Source: Pseudomonas sp. DY-1
Lineage (GTDB): Bacteria > Pseudomonadota > Gammaproteobacteria > Pseudomonadales > Pseudomonadaceae
Direction: 5' to 3'
DNA length: 64,000 nt
Assembly: GCF_003626975.1 (NCBI RefSeq)
Contig: NZ_CP032616.1
Span: forward strand, 2,976,001 to 3,040,000
Below, piece after piece: positions 1 through 10,356 of this stretch; position 1 is the stretch's first letter; each line of letters opens with the position of its first letter. The notes below the pieces were generated by a model. It saw nothing but the letters and a program-made list of their open reading frames with translations. It made no database searches and had not been told where the DNA came from. A program made the position numbers and the translations under genes.

Positions 1-115
1 CCAGCACCGCGCCTACCGGCACCTCCCCCAGCGCCGCGCCCTGCTGGGCCAGGGCGAGGGCTTCGCGCATGAAGTGTTCGTCGCGGCTGCGGTCGATGAT
101 CTGGGGCTGGCGCAT
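1..115 (-). CDS. tadA: tRNA-specific adenosine deaminase, N-terminal fragment (cut by window edge)
   Basis: Only the first 38 codons lie in the window. The reading starts at an ATG on the minus strand at 115, seven bases after the stop of the oxidase gene upstream of it. Residues 16-38 read as an amphipathic Met-Arg-Glu-Ala-Leu-x-Leu-Ala helix followed by GEVPVGAVL. That is the typical N-terminus of TadA, the zinc enzyme that converts A34 to inosine in tRNA-Arg(ACG). The catalytic HAE and PCxxC motifs would lie outside the window, so the call rests on the N-terminus alone. Other deaminases of the CMP/dCMP family are possible but fit less well. Confidence 0.75.
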   Translation of the reverse strand, partial: MRQPQIIDRSRDEHFMREALALAQQGAALGEVPVGAVL

Positions 116-122
116 GGCAGGT

Positions 123-1487
123 TCAGACAACCTCGATGGCGGCCATCAGGCCGGTTTCCATATGGTCGATGACGTGGCAGTGGAACATCCAGACACCCGG
201 GTTCTCCGCCACCAGCGCGATGCGCGCGGTCTCGTTCTTGCCCAACAGGTAGGTGTCGGTGAAGTAGGGAATGATCGACTTGCGGTCCGAGTCCAGCACC
301 TTGAACGCCATGCCGTGCAGGTGAATGGGATGCAGGTACTGAGCCATGTTGCGCAGCTCGAAGATGTAGTGGCCATCCTTCCTCAGCCTGGCAATGGGAC
401 GATCCGCGCAAGTCTTGTCGTTGATATCCCACGCCTTGCCGTTGATCTGCCAGTAGTTGCTCGGCCGTCCGGCGGCGCTGGCCAGGGTGGCGGCCCACTC
501 GAAGTTGAAGCGCAGCACCTGGGCTTTCTCCAGGTCGGGCTCGGGTACCGGGTTGTCCGGTAGCGGCGCCGGCCAGTCGCCCGGTGCTTCACTGCTGGCC
601 ACGCTCTTCAGCGTCGCCAGGCGCAACGGACCATTGCGCAGGGGCAGTTCGGTACCTTCAGCCGGCACCTTGATCGCCAGCTCGATGCGCATGCCCGGCC
701 CCAGCCAGTACTCCTTGCCCAGGTCGCGCGGCTTCACCGGATGGCCGTCGAGGGAATAGATGCGCGCTTCCGCCCCCGGCATGTTGAGCCGATAGGTAAC
801 GGTGCTGTCCAGGTTCAGGATACGCAGACGCACCACTTGCCCCGCGGGCAGCTCGATGGTCGGGAGCGACTTGCCGTTGATGGTACTCAGGCGACCACGG
901 GTACCTTCACGGGCAGCCTCGCGGGGAACGCTGAAGGCGGTGAAGGCGCCTTCCTGGTCCACATGCCAGGTCTTCAGGCTGAGCACTTTTTCGTGTTTGA
1001 AGCCAGAAGGTTCACGCTCCTCGACGATTAGCGGGCCAACCAGGCCGCGCCCCAACTGATGGGCACTGGACAAGTGCGGGTGGTACCAGAAGCTGCCCGC
1101 GTCGTCGGTCTTGAAGCGATAGTCGAAGTACTCGCCGGGCAACACCGGCAACTGCGAAACGTAGGGGACGCCGTCCATCTCCAGGGGCACACGGATGCCA
1201 TGCCAGTGGATCGTGGTTGGCTCTTCGAGCTTGTTGATGAAGCGCACCCGCAGCCAGTCCCCCTGGCGCGAGCGCAGTTCCACGCCAGGCGCCTGCCCGC
1301 CATAGGCCCAGGCAGGCGTGGTGTGGCCGGGAACCAGTTCGAGGTCCAGCGGTGCGGCGATCAGTTCGTAGTCGTGGGTCTTTGCATCCAGGGTGCGGCC
1401 CAGCCAGTAGCGGGCACCACCGGCGCCAAGGCCAACAACGCCGAGGCCGGCCAGGCCGCCGAGAATCTGTCTGCGAGTGAAGGACAT
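123..1487 (-). CDS. Tat-exported multicopper oxidase
   Basis: A 454-residue three-cupredoxin oxidase that should oxidise a substrate (phenolic or metal) and reduce O2 to water in the periplasm. The chosen start gives MSFTRRQILGG followed by a hydrophobic stretch to about residue 28, a twin-arginine signal; the upstream in-frame ATG at 1616 would add 43 unlikely residues. All four copper motifs are present: HWHG (94-97), YHPH (135-138), HPIHLHG (386-392) and HCHVIDH (436-442). The position five residues after His442, where CueO and CopA carry the axial Met of the type-1 copper, is Leu447 followed by Met448. There is no Met-rich insert of the CueO type and no adjacent copB-like gene, so a role in copper resistance is not shown. 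It is transcribed divergently from a Tat-signal dioxygenase-like gene. Confidence 0.9.
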   Translation of the reverse strand: MSFTRRQILGGLAGLGVVGLGAGGARYWLGRTLDAKTHDYELIAAPLDLELVPGHTTPAWAYGGQAPGVELRSRQGDWLRVRFINKLEEPTTIHWHGIRVPLEMDGVPYVSQLPVLPGEYFDYRFKTDDAGSFWYHPHLSSAHQLGRGLVGPLIVEEREPSGFKHEKVLSLKTWHVDQEGAFTAFSVPREAAREGTRGRLSTINGKSLPTIELPAGQVVRLRILNLDSTVTYRLNMPGAEARIYSLDGHPVKPRDLGKEYWLGPGMRIELAIKVPAEGTELPLRNGPLRLATLKSVASSEAPGDWPAPLPDNPVPEPDLEKAQVLRFNFEWAATLASAAGRPSNYWQINGKAWDINDKTCADRPIARLRKDGHYIFELRNMAQYLHPIHLHGMAFKVLDSDRKSIIPYFTDTYLLGKNETARIALVAENPGVWMFHCHVIDHMETGLMAAIEVV

Positions 1488-1702
1488 GGGGGTCAGGCTC
1501 CTCTGGGGAAGAACAGGGCTGTCCCATCGGCTAATCGAACCAGCCTCTGTCGGGCTGGCTTTGGGGCGCACAAGATACACCCGGGAACTGTGAAAGATAA
1601 GTGAAAGCATCTGCATTGGCCGCGACCGATGGGCGCAGCAGTCGTTTCGTGCCAGGTCTAGGATGAAAGAGATGTCCCGACTCTCTTCAGAGGAGCGTCT
1701 CC

Positions 1703-2356
1703 GTGCATCCTACCCGCCGCCAACTGATGCAATTCGGTCTTGGCGGCCTGGTGTTGTTGAGCTGGCCGAGATTCAGCCTGTCCGATAACACCAGGGCCTG
1801 CCATCTCAGCCCGGAGCAGACCGCCGGGCCCTTCTATCTGGAAGATGCGCTGTTGCGCCAGGACATCACGGACGGCAAACCAGGCACTGCGTTGCGACTG
1901 CAGTTCGAGGTGCTGCAACTGGACGGCTGCCATCCCCTGGGCGATGCCGCCCTGGAAATCTGGCACTGCGATGCGCAGGGCGCCTATTCGGGCGCAGGAA
2001 GCGACTCTGCGAGCCGCTTCCTGCGTGGCGTACAGATCACCGACGACGACGGCCGCGCAGAATTTCGCAGCATCATCCCTGGCTACTACCCCGGCCGGAC
2101 CAACCATGTTCACCTCAAGGTGCATCTCAGTGAACGGGATATCCACACCGGCCAGCTGTACTTCCCCGAGTCGGTCATCCGCCCGGCGATGGCGAAAGCG
2201 CCCTACTCCCTCCCCGGCCAGGACTGGACGCGGCTGGAGCAGGACTACATCTTCCGACGTCAGCAGGGCGAGCAGTCAATGGCCGAACTGGTCGCGGACG
2301 GCGACGGCTTCATCGCGCGCCTGACTCTGGTGGTCGATACCCACGCCAATGCGTAG
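1703..2356 (+). CDS. Intradiol ring-cleavage dioxygenase-like protein with Tat signal
   Basis: A 217-residue protein starting at GTG 1703, with an AGGAG ribosome site at 1691-1695. The N-terminus TRRQLMQFGLGGLVLL is a twin-arginine signal, so the protein is probably exported. Residues 40-140 match the protocatechuate/catechol intradiol dioxygenase fold. The likely Fe(III) ligands are Tyr95 (GAYSG), Tyr128 or Tyr129, His135 and His137 within GRTNHVHLKVH, with Arg132 in the place of the usual catalytic arginine. It is a single-subunit form without partner pcaG or pcaH genes and without pathway genes nearby, so the aromatic substrate cannot be named. The divergent multicopper oxidase suggests a shared extracytoplasmic oxidative role, which is inference. 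Confidence 0.85.
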   Translation: MHPTRRQLMQFGLGGLVLLSWPRFSLSDNTRACHLSPEQTAGPFYLEDALLRQDITDGKPGTALRLQFEVLQLDGCHPLGDAALEIWHCDAQGAYSGAGSDSASRFLRGVQITDDDGRAEFRSIIPGYYPGRTNHVHLKVHLSERDIHTGQLYFPESVIRPAMAKAPYSLPGQDWTRLEQDYIFRRQQGEQSMAELVADGDGFIARLTLVVDTHANA

Positions 2357-2420
2357 GTTGGGCAGCTCCGCAGGGTGCGCCATGAGCACCAGGATTCCCA
2401 TGCGGACAAAAGCCGACGCC

Positions 2421-2455
2421 CAAAACAAAACGGCCAGGCTTTCAGGGCCTGGCCG
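2421..2455 (-). terminator. Intrinsic terminator after guaA
   Basis: A perfect 9-bp GC stem (2431-2439 with 2447-2455) and 7-nt loop. On the minus strand it is followed by TTTTGTTTTG. It lies about 35 bases past the guaA stop. Confidence 0.8.
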
Positions 2456-2487
2456 GTCGCTTTACCGCATGGACGCCGAAGCGCCCA

Positions 2488-4065
2488 TCATTCCCACTCG
2501 ATGGTCGCTGGCGGTTTGCTCGACACGTCGTAGGTGACGCGGGAGATGCCTTCGATCTCGTTGATGATGCGGTTGGAGACGGTCTCCAGCAGCTCGTAGG
2601 GCAGGTGCGCCCAACGGGCCGTCATGAAGTCGATGGTTTCCACCGCACGCAGGGCCACGACCCAGGCATAACGACGACCATCGCCAACCACGCCGACAGA
2701 CTTCACCGGCTGGAACACCACGAAGGCCTGGCTGGTCTTGTGGTACCAGTCCGCCTTATGCAGCTCTTCGATAAAGATGTGGTCCGCACGACGCAACAGG
2801 TCTGCATATTCCTTCTTCACTTCGCCGAGGATGCGCACGCCCAGGCCCGGGCCGGGGAACGGGTGGCGATAGACCATGCTATAGGGCAGGCCCAGTTCCA
2901 GACCGATCTTGCGCACTTCGTCCTTGAACAGTTCGCGCAGCGGCTCGACCAGTTCGAATTGCATGTCTTCCGGCAGGCCACCGACGTTGTGGTGGGACTT
3001 GATCACGTGGGCCTTGCCGGTCTTGGCGCCGGCCGACTCGATCACGTCGGGGTAGATGGTGCCCTGGGCGAGGAACTTGATGCCCTGCAGCCGGGTGGCT
3101 TCCTCATCGAACACTTCGATGAAGGTACGACCAATGATCTTGCGCTTCTCTTCCGGATCGGCGACGCCGGCCAGGCGGGAGAGGAACTTCTCTTCAGCGT
3201 TGGCACGAATCACACGCACGCCCATGTTCTCGGCAAACATGGCCATCACGTGATCGCCCTCGTGCAGGCGCAGCAGGCCGTTGTCGACGAAGACGCAGGT
3301 CAACTGGTCGCCGATGGCGCGGTGCAGCAGCGCCGCGACCACGGAGGAGTCGACGCCGCCGGAAAGGCCCAGCAGCACCTTGGACGAGCCCACCTGGGCA
3401 CGCACGGTGGCGATGGCGTCTTCGACGATGTTGGACGGGGTCCAGAGGGCGGCGCAGCCGCAGATGTCCAGCACGAAGCGGGAGAGGATGCGACCGCCCT
3501 GCTTGGTGTGGGTCACTTCCGGGTGGAACTGCACGCCGTAGTAGGCGCGGTGATCGTCAGCCATGGCGGCGATCGGGCAGCTCGGGGTGCTGGCCAGGAT
3601 ATGGAAGCCCGCGGGCATGTCGGTGACCTTGTCGCCGTGGCTCATCCATACGTCTAGGCCGAGTACGCCGTCGTCATCGATATGGTCTTCGATGCCGTCA
3701 AGCAGGCGGGCCTTGCCCACCACGTCGACGCGGGCGTAACCGAACTCGCGCAGGTCGGAGCCTTGCACCTTGCCGCCCAGTTGTTCGGCCATGGTCTGCA
3801 TGCCGTAGCAGATGCCGAACAGCGGCACATTCAGGTCGAACACGGCCTGCGGCGCGCGAGGGCTGTTGGCTTCATGCACCGACTCGGGACCGCCGGCGAG
3901 GATGATGCCGCGCGGAGCGAAGGCGCGAATCGCCTCGTTGCTCATGTCGAACGGGTGGATTTCGCAGTACACGCCGATCTCGCGCACACGGCGGGCGATC
4001 AGTTGGGTGTACTGGGAACCGAAGTCGAGGATCAGGATCCGGTGGGCGTGAATGTCTTGGGACAT
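2488..4065 (-). CDS. guaA: GMP synthase (glutamine-hydrolysing)
   Basis: Converts XMP to GMP with ATP and glutamine, the last step of guanine nucleotide synthesis, in the cytosol. The 525-residue protein has an N-terminal class I amidotransferase domain with the nucleophile in GICYGMQ and the HPEV triad motif. The ATP-pyrophosphatase P-loop LSGGVDSSV and a C-terminal dimerisation domain ending in PPATIEWE follow. The start MSQDIHAHR was chosen because it matches pseudomonad GuaA and has GAGAG at a sensible distance; an ATG six bases upstream (4071) would add Met-Ala. It is second gene of a guaB-guaA operon, with a hairpin between the two. Confidence 0.97.
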   Translation of the reverse strand: MSQDIHAHRILILDFGSQYTQLIARRVREIGVYCEIHPFDMSNEAIRAFAPRGIILAGGPESVHEANSPRAPQAVFDLNVPLFGICYGMQTMAEQLGGKVQGSDLREFGYARVDVVGKARLLDGIEDHIDDDGVLGLDVWMSHGDKVTDMPAGFHILASTPSCPIAAMADDHRAYYGVQFHPEVTHTKQGGRILSRFVLDICGCAALWTPSNIVEDAIATVRAQVGSSKVLLGLSGGVDSSVVAALLHRAIGDQLTCVFVDNGLLRLHEGDHVMAMFAENMGVRVIRANAEEKFLSRLAGVADPEEKRKIIGRTFIEVFDEEATRLQGIKFLAQGTIYPDVIESAGAKTGKAHVIKSHHNVGGLPEDMQFELVEPLRELFKDEVRKIGLELGLPYSMVYRHPFPGPGLGVRILGEVKKEYADLLRRADHIFIEELHKADWYHKTSQAFVVFQPVKSVGVVGDGRRYAWVVALRAVETIDFMTARWAHLPYELLETVSNRIINEIEGISRVTYDVSSKPPATIEWE

Positions 4066-4096
4066 GGCCATCTCTCGTTACGGAATTCACAAACGA

Positions 4097-4123
4097 CACG
4101 GGGCTGAATCAGACAGCCCCGTG
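4097..4123 (-). terminator. Hairpin between guaB and guaA
   Basis: A perfect 10-bp stem (4097-4106 with 4114-4123) with a 7-nt loop. On the minus strand it is followed only by TCGTTT, so it may be a leaky terminator or an mRNA-stabilising hairpin that lowers guaA relative to guaB. Confidence 0.5.
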
Positions 4124-4145
4124 ACGCATTAGCTTTCAGTCAGCC

Positions 4146-5807
<1,662 letters not shown>

Positions 5808-5813
5808 CTACGG

Positions 5814-6365
5814 TCAGCCGCCCGTTCGTACCTGCCGCACGGCGTACCCCAGCCGATCGCTGAAAGCATCGAGAAATGCCTGAGTGAAGCGGGTTTCGCC
5901 CCAGCCGTTGAAGATGAAGCCCAGGTTGGAGAACCCGCACGGCTGCGGGAAGAGGAATCCATTGATGTCGTCCTCGAAGCCGCATTCGGGGCAGCTGAAA
6001 TTGTCTGTGTGCCCCGGCCACCAATCCTCCAGGCTCTCGAACAGCGGCACGCCCACTTCCTGGCGGCATTCCGGACAACCCGCTTCGTTCAGGAAATCGC
6101 GGGTGGGTGTATAGATGCATCGTTTGTCCACCAGTTCGAGACCATTCACCGGCTGGCCGAACGGCAGACGCTCCGGATTTTCCACCACCTCGCGCGCGCC
6201 GGCGGCGATGGCGTAAGCCATGCGATTGCCTCGCAGGCCACAGGTGCTCGGCAGTGCCTCAACCACGTCACGCCGCGCCAGCCAGCGCAGCATGCGCCCT
6301 GCCAGGGCCTGATGGCCGGGCACGCTGGATACCTGCGGCACAATGATCAACTGGCTCGATTCCAT
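5814..6365 (-). CDS. Conserved protein of unknown function with two CPEC motifs
   Basis: A 183-residue soluble protein with no signal or membrane segment. Two CPEC motifs (near residues 97 and 124), about 27 residues apart, resemble the paired knuckles of a zinc ribbon, within a region rich in Trp and Phe. The N-terminal part (about 1-85) has no motif I recognise. The start MESSQLIIVPQ is preceded by AGGAGGCC, a good ribosome site. The gene is transcribed toward guaB and divergently from xseA. Pseudomonad genomes sometimes label such proteins as sugar-transport ATPases, but there is no Walker motif here, so that name would be wrong. Confidence 0.75.
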   Translation of the reverse strand: MESSQLIIVPQVSSVPGHQALAGRMLRWLARRDVVEALPSTCGLRGNRMAYAIAAGAREVVENPERLPFGQPVNGLELVDKRCIYTPTRDFLNEAGCPECRQEVGVPLFESLEDWWPGHTDNFSCPECGFEDDINGFLFPQPCGFSNLGFIFNGWGETRFTQAFLDAFSDRLGYAVRQVRTGG

Positions 6366-6466
6366 CTCTGGCCTCCTGCTTGGGTGGGAAAGGGCGCGCA
6401 GCTTAACCGTCGCCCCTCACTCGTCAACTATGGCGCATGGCGACAAAGCCATTATCATTTCCCCCC

Positions 6467-7846
6467 ATGCTCAAAGACCCTTTCCAACGGCTCGGCCTCG
6501 ATCGTGAGGTGCTGACCGTCAGCCAGCTCAACCAACGCGCCCGCCATCTGCTCGAGGACGTGTTTCCGCAGGTCTGGGTGGAAGGCGAGATTTCCAACCT
6601 CGCCCGCCCCGCATCCGGCCACCTTTATTTCACCCTCAAGGACGCCCAGGCCCAGGTTCGCTGTGCCCTGTTCCGCCAGAACGCTCAGCGCGTTCGCCAG
6701 GCCCTGCGCGATGGCCTGGCCGTGCGCGTACGCGGCAAGGTTTCGCTGTTCGAGGGACGTGGCGACTACCAACTGATCGCCGATACGGTCGAGCCGGCTG
6801 GCGATGGCGCCTTGCGCCTGTCCTTCGAAGCGCTGAAGGAGAAGCTCGCCGCCGAGGGACTGTTCGCCGCCGAACGCAAGCGACCGCTGCCCGCCCACCC
6901 ACAGCGCATCGGCATCATCAGCTCGCCTACAGGCGCGGTGATACGCGACATCATCAGCGTGTTCCGCCGCCGCGCGCCGCAGGTGCAACTGACCCTGATT
7001 CCCACTGCCGTACAAGGCCGCGAAGCCACCGCGCAGATTGTCCGCGCCCTGGCCCTTGCCGATGCCCAAGGCTTCGACGCGCTGATACTCGCCCGTGGCG
7101 GTGGCTCGCTGGAGGACCTCTGGTGCTTCAACGAAGAAGCCGTCGCGCGCGCCGTGGCTGCCTGCCAGACGCCCATCGTCAGCGCCGTGGGTCATGAGAC
7201 AGACGTGTCCATCAGCGACTTCGTCGCCGATGTGCGCGCCCCTACCCCCTCTGCCGCCGCGGAGTTGCTGGCTCCGGACGCGAGCGAACTGCAGAAGCGC
7301 CTCGACAGCCTGCACCGACGCCTCGTCCTGCGCCTGCGGGAGCACCTGACCCGCGAACGCCTGCGTCTGGATGGCCTGTTCCGACGCCTGCGTCACCCGG
7401 GCGAACGCCTGCGCCAGCAAGCGCAGCGCCTGGACGACCTGGACATGCGCCTGCGCCGCGCGTTCGAACGCCAACAGCAGATTCGCCATGAGCACCTGGT
7501 GCGCCTGGACACTCGCCTCGGCGCACAACATCCAGGGCGCGCCCTGGCTCTGCTGCGGCAAAAGCTCGACAGCCTGTCCGAGCGTCTGCCTCGCGCCGCT
7601 CGCGACGTCCTCAAGGACCGCCGCCAGCGCCTCGACGCCCTGGCCCAGACGCTGCACGTGGTCAGCCCGCTGGCCACACTCGGGCGCGGTTACAGCATTC
7701 TCCTCGACGAACGCGGTCAGGCCGTCCGCGCCGCCAGCCAGACTCGCCCAGGCCAGCGCCTGAAGGCCCGGCTCGGTGAAGGCGAGCTGGACGTGCGGGT
7801 CGAAGACAACCATCTCACACCCGTGAACCTCTCCCTGCTGGATTGA
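6467..7846 (+). CDS. xseA: Exodeoxyribonuclease VII large subunit
   Basis: The large subunit of exonuclease VII, which degrades single-stranded DNA in both directions with the small subunit XseB (not in this window). Of 459 residues, about 15-110 form the OB-fold nucleic-acid domain (VWVEGEISNLARPASGHLYF). The central catalytic region contains GAVIRDIISVFRRRAP, ARGGGSLEDLW and GHETDVSISDFVADVRAPTP. A long Arg/Leu-rich coiled-coil region follows, then the C-terminal GRGYSIL segment. The start at 6467 (MLKDPFQRLGLDRE) fits the family; an ATG at 6437 in frame would add ten residues, and neither start has a clear ribosome site. Confidence 0.95.
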   Translation: MLKDPFQRLGLDREVLTVSQLNQRARHLLEDVFPQVWVEGEISNLARPASGHLYFTLKDAQAQVRCALFRQNAQRVRQALRDGLAVRVRGKVSLFEGRGDYQLIADTVEPAGDGALRLSFEALKEKLAAEGLFAAERKRPLPAHPQRIGIISSPTGAVIRDIISVFRRRAPQVQLTLIPTAVQGREATAQIVRALALADAQGFDALILARGGGSLEDLWCFNEEAVARAVAACQTPIVSAVGHETDVSISDFVADVRAPTPSAAAELLAPDASELQKRLDSLHRRLVLRLREHLTRERLRLDGLFRRLRHPGERLRQQAQRLDDLDMRLRRAFERQQQIRHEHLVRLDTRLGAQHPGRALALLRQKLDSLSERLPRAARDVLKDRRQRLDALAQTLHVVSPLATLGRGYSILLDERGQAVRAASQTRPGQRLKARLGEGELDVRVEDNHLTPVNLSLLD

Positions 7847-7848
7847 AC

Positions 7849-8670
7849 ATGCGACTGCTTGCTGCCCTGCTCCTCTGTCTCGCCCTACCCGCCCATGCCG
7901 AAGGCTTCATCACGCGCCTGCTGAACAAACCGGTGCCGGGTGGCGTGGCGGTGGTCCAGCTCGGCAGCAGTGCCCAGGCCCCCACCGCGCGCTACCAGGG
8001 CAAGCCGGTGCTGGTAGTGAAGGAAGACGGCCGCGACTGGATCGCCATCGTCGGCATTCCGCTGGGTACCAAGGTCGGCCAGCAGCAGATCCAGGTCAGC
8101 GACGGACGCAAGCTGGCCTTCGCCGTTGGTGCGCGTACCTATCGCGAACAGCACATCAAGCTGGCCAACACACGGCAGGTGAACCCACTGCCTGAGGACC
8201 TCAAGCGCATCGACCGCGAACTGGCCGAGCAGACCACTGCCTACCGCCGCTTCAGCCCCGGCTCGCCAAGCAACCTGCTGTTCGACAAGCCGGTGAACGG
8301 TCCGCTTTCCAGCCCCTTTGGCCTGCGCCGCTTCTTCAATGGCGAGGAACGCAACCCTCACTCCGGCCTGGACTTCGCAGTGGGTGCCGGTACGCCGATC
8401 AAGGCTCCGGCTGCGGGCAAGGTAATCCTGATCGGCGACTACTTCTTCAATGGCAAGACAGTGTTCGTCGACCATGGCCAGGGCCTGATCAGCATGTTCT
8501 GTCATATGTCGAAGGTAGAGGTGAAGCTCGGCCAGCAACTGCCCCGCGGCGGTGTGGTCGGCCGCGTCGGCGCCACCGGCCGCGCCACCGGACCGCACAT
8601 GCACTGGAATGTCAGCTTGAATGATGTGCGAGTGGACCCGGCCATTTTCATCGGTGCCTTCAAACCCTGA
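7849..8670 (+). CDS. M23 family metallopeptidase (LytM domain)
   Basis: A 273-residue periplasmic or secreted protein with a cleavable signal peptide (MRLLAALLLCLALPAHA). An N-terminal domain precedes the C-terminal LytM/peptidase M23 domain, which carries the zinc motif HSGLDF, the GTPIKAPAAGKV strand and the second motif GPHMHW. The zinc-binding residues appear intact, so it is probably an active peptidoglycan endopeptidase. The ATG lies two bases after the xseA stop, so the two are likely co-transcribed. Ordinary pseudomonad M23 proteins have this length. The cross-link or peptide cut cannot be told from sequence. Confidence 0.9.
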   Translation: MRLLAALLLCLALPAHAEGFITRLLNKPVPGGVAVVQLGSSAQAPTARYQGKPVLVVKEDGRDWIAIVGIPLGTKVGQQQIQVSDGRKLAFAVGARTYREQHIKLANTRQVNPLPEDLKRIDRELAEQTTAYRRFSPGSPSNLLFDKPVNGPLSSPFGLRRFFNGEERNPHSGLDFAVGAGTPIKAPAAGKVILIGDYFFNGKTVFVDHGQGLISMFCHMSKVEVKLGQQLPRGGVVGRVGATGRATGPHMHWNVSLNDVRVDPAIFIGAFKP

Positions 8671-8778
8671 GAGACATCCGCGCTTACAGCCTGGGTTTGG
8701 GCCAGTGGGACGGATTTGTTATGGTCCCGCGCTTTCCGAGACCCGCCCTGTGCAGCGGATAGATAAAGGGAGCAGCCC

Positions 8779-10002
8779 ATGCAAGAAGAAGTCACCCACT
8801 GGCTGATGTGGCTAAGACAGCACAACGAATTGCACACCGTCGTCTCCGTCAGTGTCCTCATCCTCCTGGCCTGGGTTTCCAACTGGATTGTCCGGCGCAT
8901 CCTCCTGCGCGGCTTGTTTCGCCTTACCGGCGCGCAGATACAGGACCACGGCCTGATCAAGCGCCTTGCCAACGTGGTACCCGCACTGGTGCTGGCATTC
9001 GGCGTCAAGGTAGTACCGAACCTGCCCAGCGAGTTGGTGGAAGTGATCACCAACGTCTGCGCCGCTTTCATCATTCTCACCATCGCACTGGCCCTGAGCG
9101 CGGCGCTGAACATCGTCAGCAGCCTCTACCAGCGCCGCAAGGACGCCCACCTGCGCCCCATCAAGGGTTACGTGCAGGTGCTGAAGATCGCCATCTTCGC
9201 CATCGCCACCATCCTGATGATCGCCAGCCTGATCGACCGCTCGCCGCTGATCCTGCTCTCCGGCCTGGGCGCCATGGCTGCGGTGCTGCTTTTGATCTTC
9301 CAGGACACCCTGCTGTCCCTGGTGGCCAGCGTGCAGATAACCTCCAGCGACATCATTCGCGTCGGCGACTGGGTGGAAATGCCGCAGCTCAATGCCGACG
9401 GCGACGTGATCGACATCGCCCTGCATACGGTGAAGGTGCAGAACTGGGACAAGACCATCACCACCATACCCACCAAGCGCTTCATCACCGACTCGTTCAA
9501 GAATTGGCGTGGCATGCAGGAGTCCGGTGGCCGGAGGATCAAGCGCTGCCTGTACCTGGACCAGAACAGCGTGCATTTCCTCAGCGCGGATGACATCGAC
9601 CACCTGCACCGATTCCGTCTGCTGGACGGCTACCTGAAAGCCAAGGAAAGCGAGCTGCTCAGCTGGAATAGCCAACTGGATGAGCCCCTTCGGCTGCCCG
9701 TCAACAGCCGCCAGTTGACCAACATCGGGACCTTCCGCGCTTACGTCGAGCACTACCTGCGGGAGAACCTGGACATCCGCAAGGACATGACCCTGATCGT
9801 GCGGCAGTTGGCCCCCACCGCCGACGGCTTGCCCCTGGAGCTGTACTGCTTCACCAATACCACCGCCTGGGCGAGTTATGAGGCCATCCAGTCCGACATC
9901 TTCGACCACCTGCTGGCGATCCTTCCCGAGTTCGGCCTGCGGGTGTTCCAGCACCCCAGTGGCGCAGACATGCGCGCGTTACGCCTGCCAAAGGCGGAGT
10001 GA
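8779..10002 (+). CDS. MscS-family mechanosensitive channel, YbdG/MscM type
   Basis: A 407-residue inner-membrane protein with about five transmembrane helices in the first 190 residues (around 20-38, 65-85, 92-112, 138-155, 162-185). The MscS pore and beta-domain follow (GLGAMAAVLLLIFQDTLLSLVASVQ, then DIIRVGDWVEMPQLNADGDV). The long insert and the NWDKTITTIPTKRFITDSFKNWRGM region are typical of E. coli YbdG rather than MscS itself. It would open under membrane tension to protect against hypo-osmotic shock. AAAGGGAG at 8765-8772 is the ribosome site. It appears to be a single-gene unit, followed by a REP-like hairpin. Confidence 0.92.
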   Translation: MQEEVTHWLMWLRQHNELHTVVSVSVLILLAWVSNWIVRRILLRGLFRLTGAQIQDHGLIKRLANVVPALVLAFGVKVVPNLPSELVEVITNVCAAFIILTIALALSAALNIVSSLYQRRKDAHLRPIKGYVQVLKIAIFAIATILMIASLIDRSPLILLSGLGAMAAVLLLIFQDTLLSLVASVQITSSDIIRVGDWVEMPQLNADGDVIDIALHTVKVQNWDKTITTIPTKRFITDSFKNWRGMQESGGRRIKRCLYLDQNSVHFLSADDIDHLHRFRLLDGYLKAKESELLSWNSQLDEPLRLPVNSRQLTNIGTFRAYVEHYLRENLDIRKDMTLIVRQLAPTADGLPLELYCFTNTTAWASYEAIQSDIFDHLLAILPEFGLRVFQHPSGADMRALRLPKAE

Positions 10003-10014
10003 CCTGGGCGCTGT

Positions 10015-10046
10015 CCGCGAATTGCCCGGTAATGGGCCTTTCGCGG
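10015..10046. repeat. Imperfect inverted repeat after the channel gene, REP-like or terminator
   Basis: CCGCGAA-tt-GCCC, a 6-nt loop, then GGGC-ct-TTCGCGG. The hairpin begins 12 bases after the stop codon. No U-run follows, so it may protect mRNA ends rather than terminate. The rest of the gap to leuA (10047-10356) holds the leader ORF described separately. Confidence 0.5.
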
Positions 10047-10201
10047 GCTGGCTGTCTCGCCCCAAAAGAGCGACGCAATCATCTATAGAAAATCGCAACG
10101 ATCACGCAATAAATAACCCACTTGCAGATTCTTGCGCTCTTTTTCACCATTTTTTCCACAATGCTTGCCATATTCACTCACGATGAATAGGGTTAGCCCC
10201 T

Positions 10202-10279
10202 ATGAGAACCGCACACACCCTCATCCTTCTGCGTCAACACGCCTGCCTGCGACTGGTCAGCCCACGACTGCGTGGCTGA
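10202..10279 (+). CDS. Putative leucine-rich leader peptide of leuA
   Basis: A 25-codon [22 protein letters not shown] then SPRLRG, ending at TGA 10277-10279, 77 bases before the leuA ATG. It has six Leu codons (positions 7, 9, 10, 16, 18, 23), one Ile, one Val and five Arg codons. AGGG at 10188-10191 could serve as a weak ribosome site. Leucine-rich leaders upstream of leuA are the hallmark of attenuation in enterobacteria. Here I see only a GGCCG/CGGCC stem (around 10317-10336) without a U-run after it, so the mechanism is unproven. The peptide would act in cis through ribosome stalling, not as a protein. Confidence 0.55.
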   Translation: MRTAHTLILLRQHACLRLVSPRLRG

Positions 10280-10356
10280 ATCCCACCTCCGCCGCAATCG
10301 CCGACTTCAATGCCTGGCCGACCACCACACGGCCCGCAGTAAAAAGGATTTGCCCC

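Noticed and set aside
1540..1558. CCAGCC/GGCTGG dyad between the oxidase and dioxygenase genes as a copper-regulator box
   Set aside because: It does not resemble the known CopR or CueR boxes, and the arms are only six bases.
10280..10356. A classical terminator of an attenuator after the leuA leader peptide
   Set aside because: Only a 5-bp GGCCG/CGGCC stem is seen, and it is not followed by a U-run; an attenuator cannot be claimed.
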